Assembly (NCBI RefSeq): GCF_014805685.1
Contig: NC_060886.1
Span: 20,277,608-20,341,607, forward strand
Source of the DNA: Silurus meridionalis
Lineage: Eukaryota; Chordata; Actinopteri; Siluriformes; Siluridae
DNA: 64,000 nucleotides
Reading direction: 5' to 3'
The notes under the pieces are model-generated. The model was not told the origin of the DNA, did not search any database, and worked only from the letters and a program-made list of their open reading frames with translations. The translations under genes were made by a program, and so were the position numbers. Shown here one piece after another: positions 61,130-64,000 of the stretch (within the stretch, counting starts at the first letter, position 1; each line of letters starts with the position of its first letter).

Positions 61130-62215
61130 AATTTGCATTTTAATGAGATAGCGAGCACTGTAAATAAATAGTGGTGGAAACGCGGCGACTAGCCTCCCAT
61201 AAAACAAAAGCTTCTCCGTTCTGTCATTGTTACAAAGCAGCCTTTTTATTATGGCAAATGTATTGTTGCACATATACAATAAATGTATTTCTACTACCAG
61301 TACTATCTGTTTTTCAAATTGCGGGCAAAGCATGTGGATAAATGATGCGGTAAATCTTAGCAGGTAGGCTGAGGTTTAAACTCTCTTTGTTCCTGCAACA
61401 TTCATTTCTGTTCATTTGGAAGATGTCATGCATCAATAAGCCATGCATGAAATTAATTCATGGTGAACAAGACATGGAGTGTGCCTAAGAAAATGTTGTT
61501 CAATTAAATGAAAACCAATGGCATCCCATAAAACAAAGGATATGAGTGCCTACGTATAGTGACACCCAACCATGATGCCTCTAATTCGCCGGTTCTTCAT
61601 GCTATGCAACTCAGTTAATGCATTTTCTCTTGCTCTTTAAAACACTTGCACATTCATATTTGCCGTCATAATCTGTATGACAGAAGTCATTAATTATGGT
61701 CGTCAGATGATCCTTGTTTCTTCACAACATCTCTGATTAAAATTTCACACTTTGCAATGATGTGTGCCAGAGTCACAAGCTGTGAAATATCTCTGCAGTC
61801 AATGAGCTTGAATTCTTATTCTTCAGAAATCCATCAAGCATGAAAAAGATGACTCGCGATCCGCGACAGTCAAATCAAAGCTCTTAAGTGGCTGAGGAAA
61901 AGCTTTATTTACATGCTAATGGTAATATATCTCCACTATGCGTTCATTAAAATATTGTGCAAATGAGGAAACAACAAAGCAATAACTTCACTCTTTATAC
62001 ATGGGTTCAAATTTCATATTTGGGGAGTTTAATTAAGCAATAGATTATGTTTTGAAGGGAGTGTTGGGCCTAATGAATCCCTCGAGACAACCAATAAACA
62101 CTGCAATAGTATCAAAGCATTCGTCTCTTTAATAGATGGGAAAATTACGGATGTAAATGGACTTGAGCTTTTCTTTCTGTGCTCATGGGAATGTTTACCA
62201 GATAAAGATGACACT
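61130..62215. promoter_or_regulatory. Candidate conserved non-coding element 4 (1.1 kb)
   Basis: The longest repeat-free stretch of its kind here. Motifs include TTTGCATTTTAATGAG, TCATGCATCAATAAGCCATG, GAAATTAATTCATGG, GTCATTAATTATGGTCGTC, TTTACATGCTAATGG and GTTTAATTAAGC. No open reading frame of note. High density of ATTA cores with intervening non-AT words, unlike the nearby low-complexity DNA. Confidence 0.45.
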
Positions 62216-62237
62216 TAAGTAACCTGGGTCATACATG

Positions 62238-62284
<47 letters not shown>

Positions 62285-62285
62285 T
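62238..62285. repeat. (TTTA)n microsatellite
   Basis: About 12 units. Confidence 0.97.
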
Positions 62286-62941
62286 ATGATGGTTATTTTT
62301 AATATCAGAAAGTTATTTTAGGTTTCTAATGACATTTTTAAGGACAAAGAAGTATTCCATACAGCAAAACACATCATGATAGAAGGAAGTGTTGGGTTTA
62401 ATGTATATACATTATTAAGAAGAGTGGCTAGATGTGTTTCTGATCAAATCAGCTCTTCTCATTCCCTTGAAGTACCAAGTATAAGCAATATGACACTTTC
62501 ATAAATTCAATAAATGTATTATCTTGCACATTGTTCTTTTTGTGGCAGAAATAGCCAAATGGCTGACAGAATTTACACCAAATATATTTTTTGCATTTTG
62601 AATTGGGTCTTTAGTTGTCAAGTCAGGTTTGAATTAAGTAGTGTATTTTAATTAAGTGGAAGGGGGAGATAGAAATTGTAAATGTCCATGAAAATTGCAT
62701 GTATTAAATAGGAAAGGACAATTAAAGTTCCACTTGAAGTAAAAAAAAATGGCATCCTCTCTGTGCCTGGGCCAATAGGGGGTTTCGAATTATGACATTG
62801 AATCCCAATTATTCTAGTATATATAGCTGAAAACCAAAAGAGCAAATCTGTCTATGCACATTGGGTGAGAGGAATGAGATACTCTTCTCCCTGAAAATCA
62901 CAGTGACATTATGCAATCATATCCAACAGTGATCTTATGTA

Positions 62942-63307
62942 CACTATATGGACAAAAGTTTGGAGAATTGACCATATAATCTGTATGTACTTTTTGTACA
63001 TTCCTTTCCACGTTTAGTCCCCATTTGCAGTTATAATAACCTGGGTTGCAGTAATTGTTTAAAATCATCTCAAAGGTGTTCAAGGTCAGAGCTTTATAAG
63101 AGCTATAAGAGCTTGCTTTGTGCACAGGAGCGTTGTCATGCTGGAACGGGTTTTGGTCTCCTAGATGCTGTGAAGGGAAAACTTAATGTTACCACATCCA
63201 AAGACATCCTGTACAATTGTGTGCCTCCATCTGTGTGGTAACAGTTTGGGGGAGAACCGAATATATTTGGTAAAGTCAGGTGCCCCAATACTTTTGCCAA
63301 TATACTG
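62942..63307. mobile_element. Tc1-derived non-autonomous element (family D), 366 bp
   Basis: TA at 62940-62941 and 63308-63309. Left end CACTATATGGACAAAAGTTT; right end reversed CAGTATATTGGCAAAAGTAT. The interior keeps a short transposase trace on the minus strand (the GTTGTCATGCTGGAACGGGT stretch encodes the reversed QHDN-type region of this family). Most of the coding region is deleted. Confidence 0.82.
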
Positions 63308-63309
63308 TA

Positions 63310-64000
63310 TGTGAAAGAGGGCAGAGAATGTATTCATCAGACTGTTATGCTGCTGGAACAGCAATTTGAACAGATGCAGTGAGCTGGTTTTACATGTCTC
63401 AGTGGAAGCAGGTGAAGCATATGATATCTGTAATATTAGTTGGCCAGTGGGTGGAAATTGTCTATATTCAAAAAATTGAGAGAATTATTCTTTTTTTTTT
63501 TTTTTTTTTTTGAATGAAATACGTTTCAAATGTGCAGCCATGTGTTATCCAGTAAATTGCACTGGAATAAAAAACAGTTGTTATGTCATTGTGTCTGATC
63601 TTATTTCTCCACACCACAGTCTGAATTCATCCTGCAATTTCTAAAACTGTAAAATCAGTAAACCCTGCAACACAGCATGCTGGAAGTGTGTGGTACGTGC
63701 TCACATCCAGCCTTCTCAGACATGGATGTTGTTTATCTCAGTAATGTCCAGTTGATTGTGAATCTCCCCAAGCCTCAGTAGCATCTGCTGTGCTCAGCAG
63801 ACTGAAGAAGTCAGTGCCAGTGGAGTGCTGGTCAGTAGCTGTCAATCACTGTGGCACAGATCTGCTAGCTGCCATCCGTCTGCACGTCCAGGTTGTACCA
63901 CTGGCTTTCCCTACTCTGCTTGGGCTGAAAATGATATGGCTGAAACGCTCTTTGTGGATTTGGCTAAGCTTTTGATTTTGATTTCTTTAGACGAATGATG
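63310..64000. other. Intergenic sequence to window end
   Basis: T22-like tract at 63490-63512; otherwise unique DNA. The frame at 63790-63975 has no recognisable domain. Confidence 0.5.

Overview
The window is vertebrate nuclear DNA, most probably from a teleost fish. It has short exons split by long introns with GT..AG boundaries, very dense microsatellites, and several Tc1/mariner families, a DIRS retroelement and tRNA-Glu SINEs of the kinds typical of fish genomes. I cannot fix the order; the repeat mix would suit an ostariophysan such as a catfish, but this is only an impression.

One protein-coding gene is firmly supported. It is the 5' part of an ERG-type voltage-gated potassium channel, best matched to kcnh7 (erg3), on the minus strand. 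Exon 1 (28159-28084), exon 2 (26210-25980) and exon 3 (2098-1943) join in frame (76, 231 and 156 bp, all ending in phase 1) and encode about the first 154 residues: the N-terminal cap plus the PAS domain. Intron 1 is 1.9 kb and intron 2 is 23.9 kb. The remaining exons (linker, six membrane segments, cyclic-nucleotide-binding homology domain) must lie beyond base 1. A CpG-richer block upstream of exon 1 (about 28160-28700) is the probable 5' UTR and promoter.

Intron 2 holds most of the left-hand mobile DNA: a tRNA-Glu SINE (5411-5675), a probable PIF/Harbinger remnant, a nested pair of DNA elements (11830-12990), two near-identical Tc1 elements (16569-18174 and 23723-25326) and a second Tc1 family (18181-19584) lying back to back with the first copy.

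From 28.7 kb to 64 kb I see no host coding exon. In mammals the region upstream of KCNH7 is a gene desert before FIGN, so this is probably the fish counterpart. It divides into a TE-rich part (32-55 kb) and a TE-poor right end (57.9-62.2 kb) with long non-repetitive, homeodomain-site-rich stretches that resemble conserved non-coding regulatory DNA. The TE-rich part contains a Tigger-like element carrying a templated insertion, an RTE-type LINE split by another repeat, a LINE 3' end, two Tigger-like elements, a Tc1 fragment, a decayed DIRS element with a dead tyrosine recombinase, and a Ty3/Gypsy RNase H fragment.

No rRNA, functional tRNA, CRISPR array or prokaryotic feature is present. Nothing looks like a new enzyme system. 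The most informative oddities are rearrangement and transposition scars: a locally templated insertion, shared lesions in sister Tc1 copies, a perfect 35-bp palindrome and a 16-bp junction copy.
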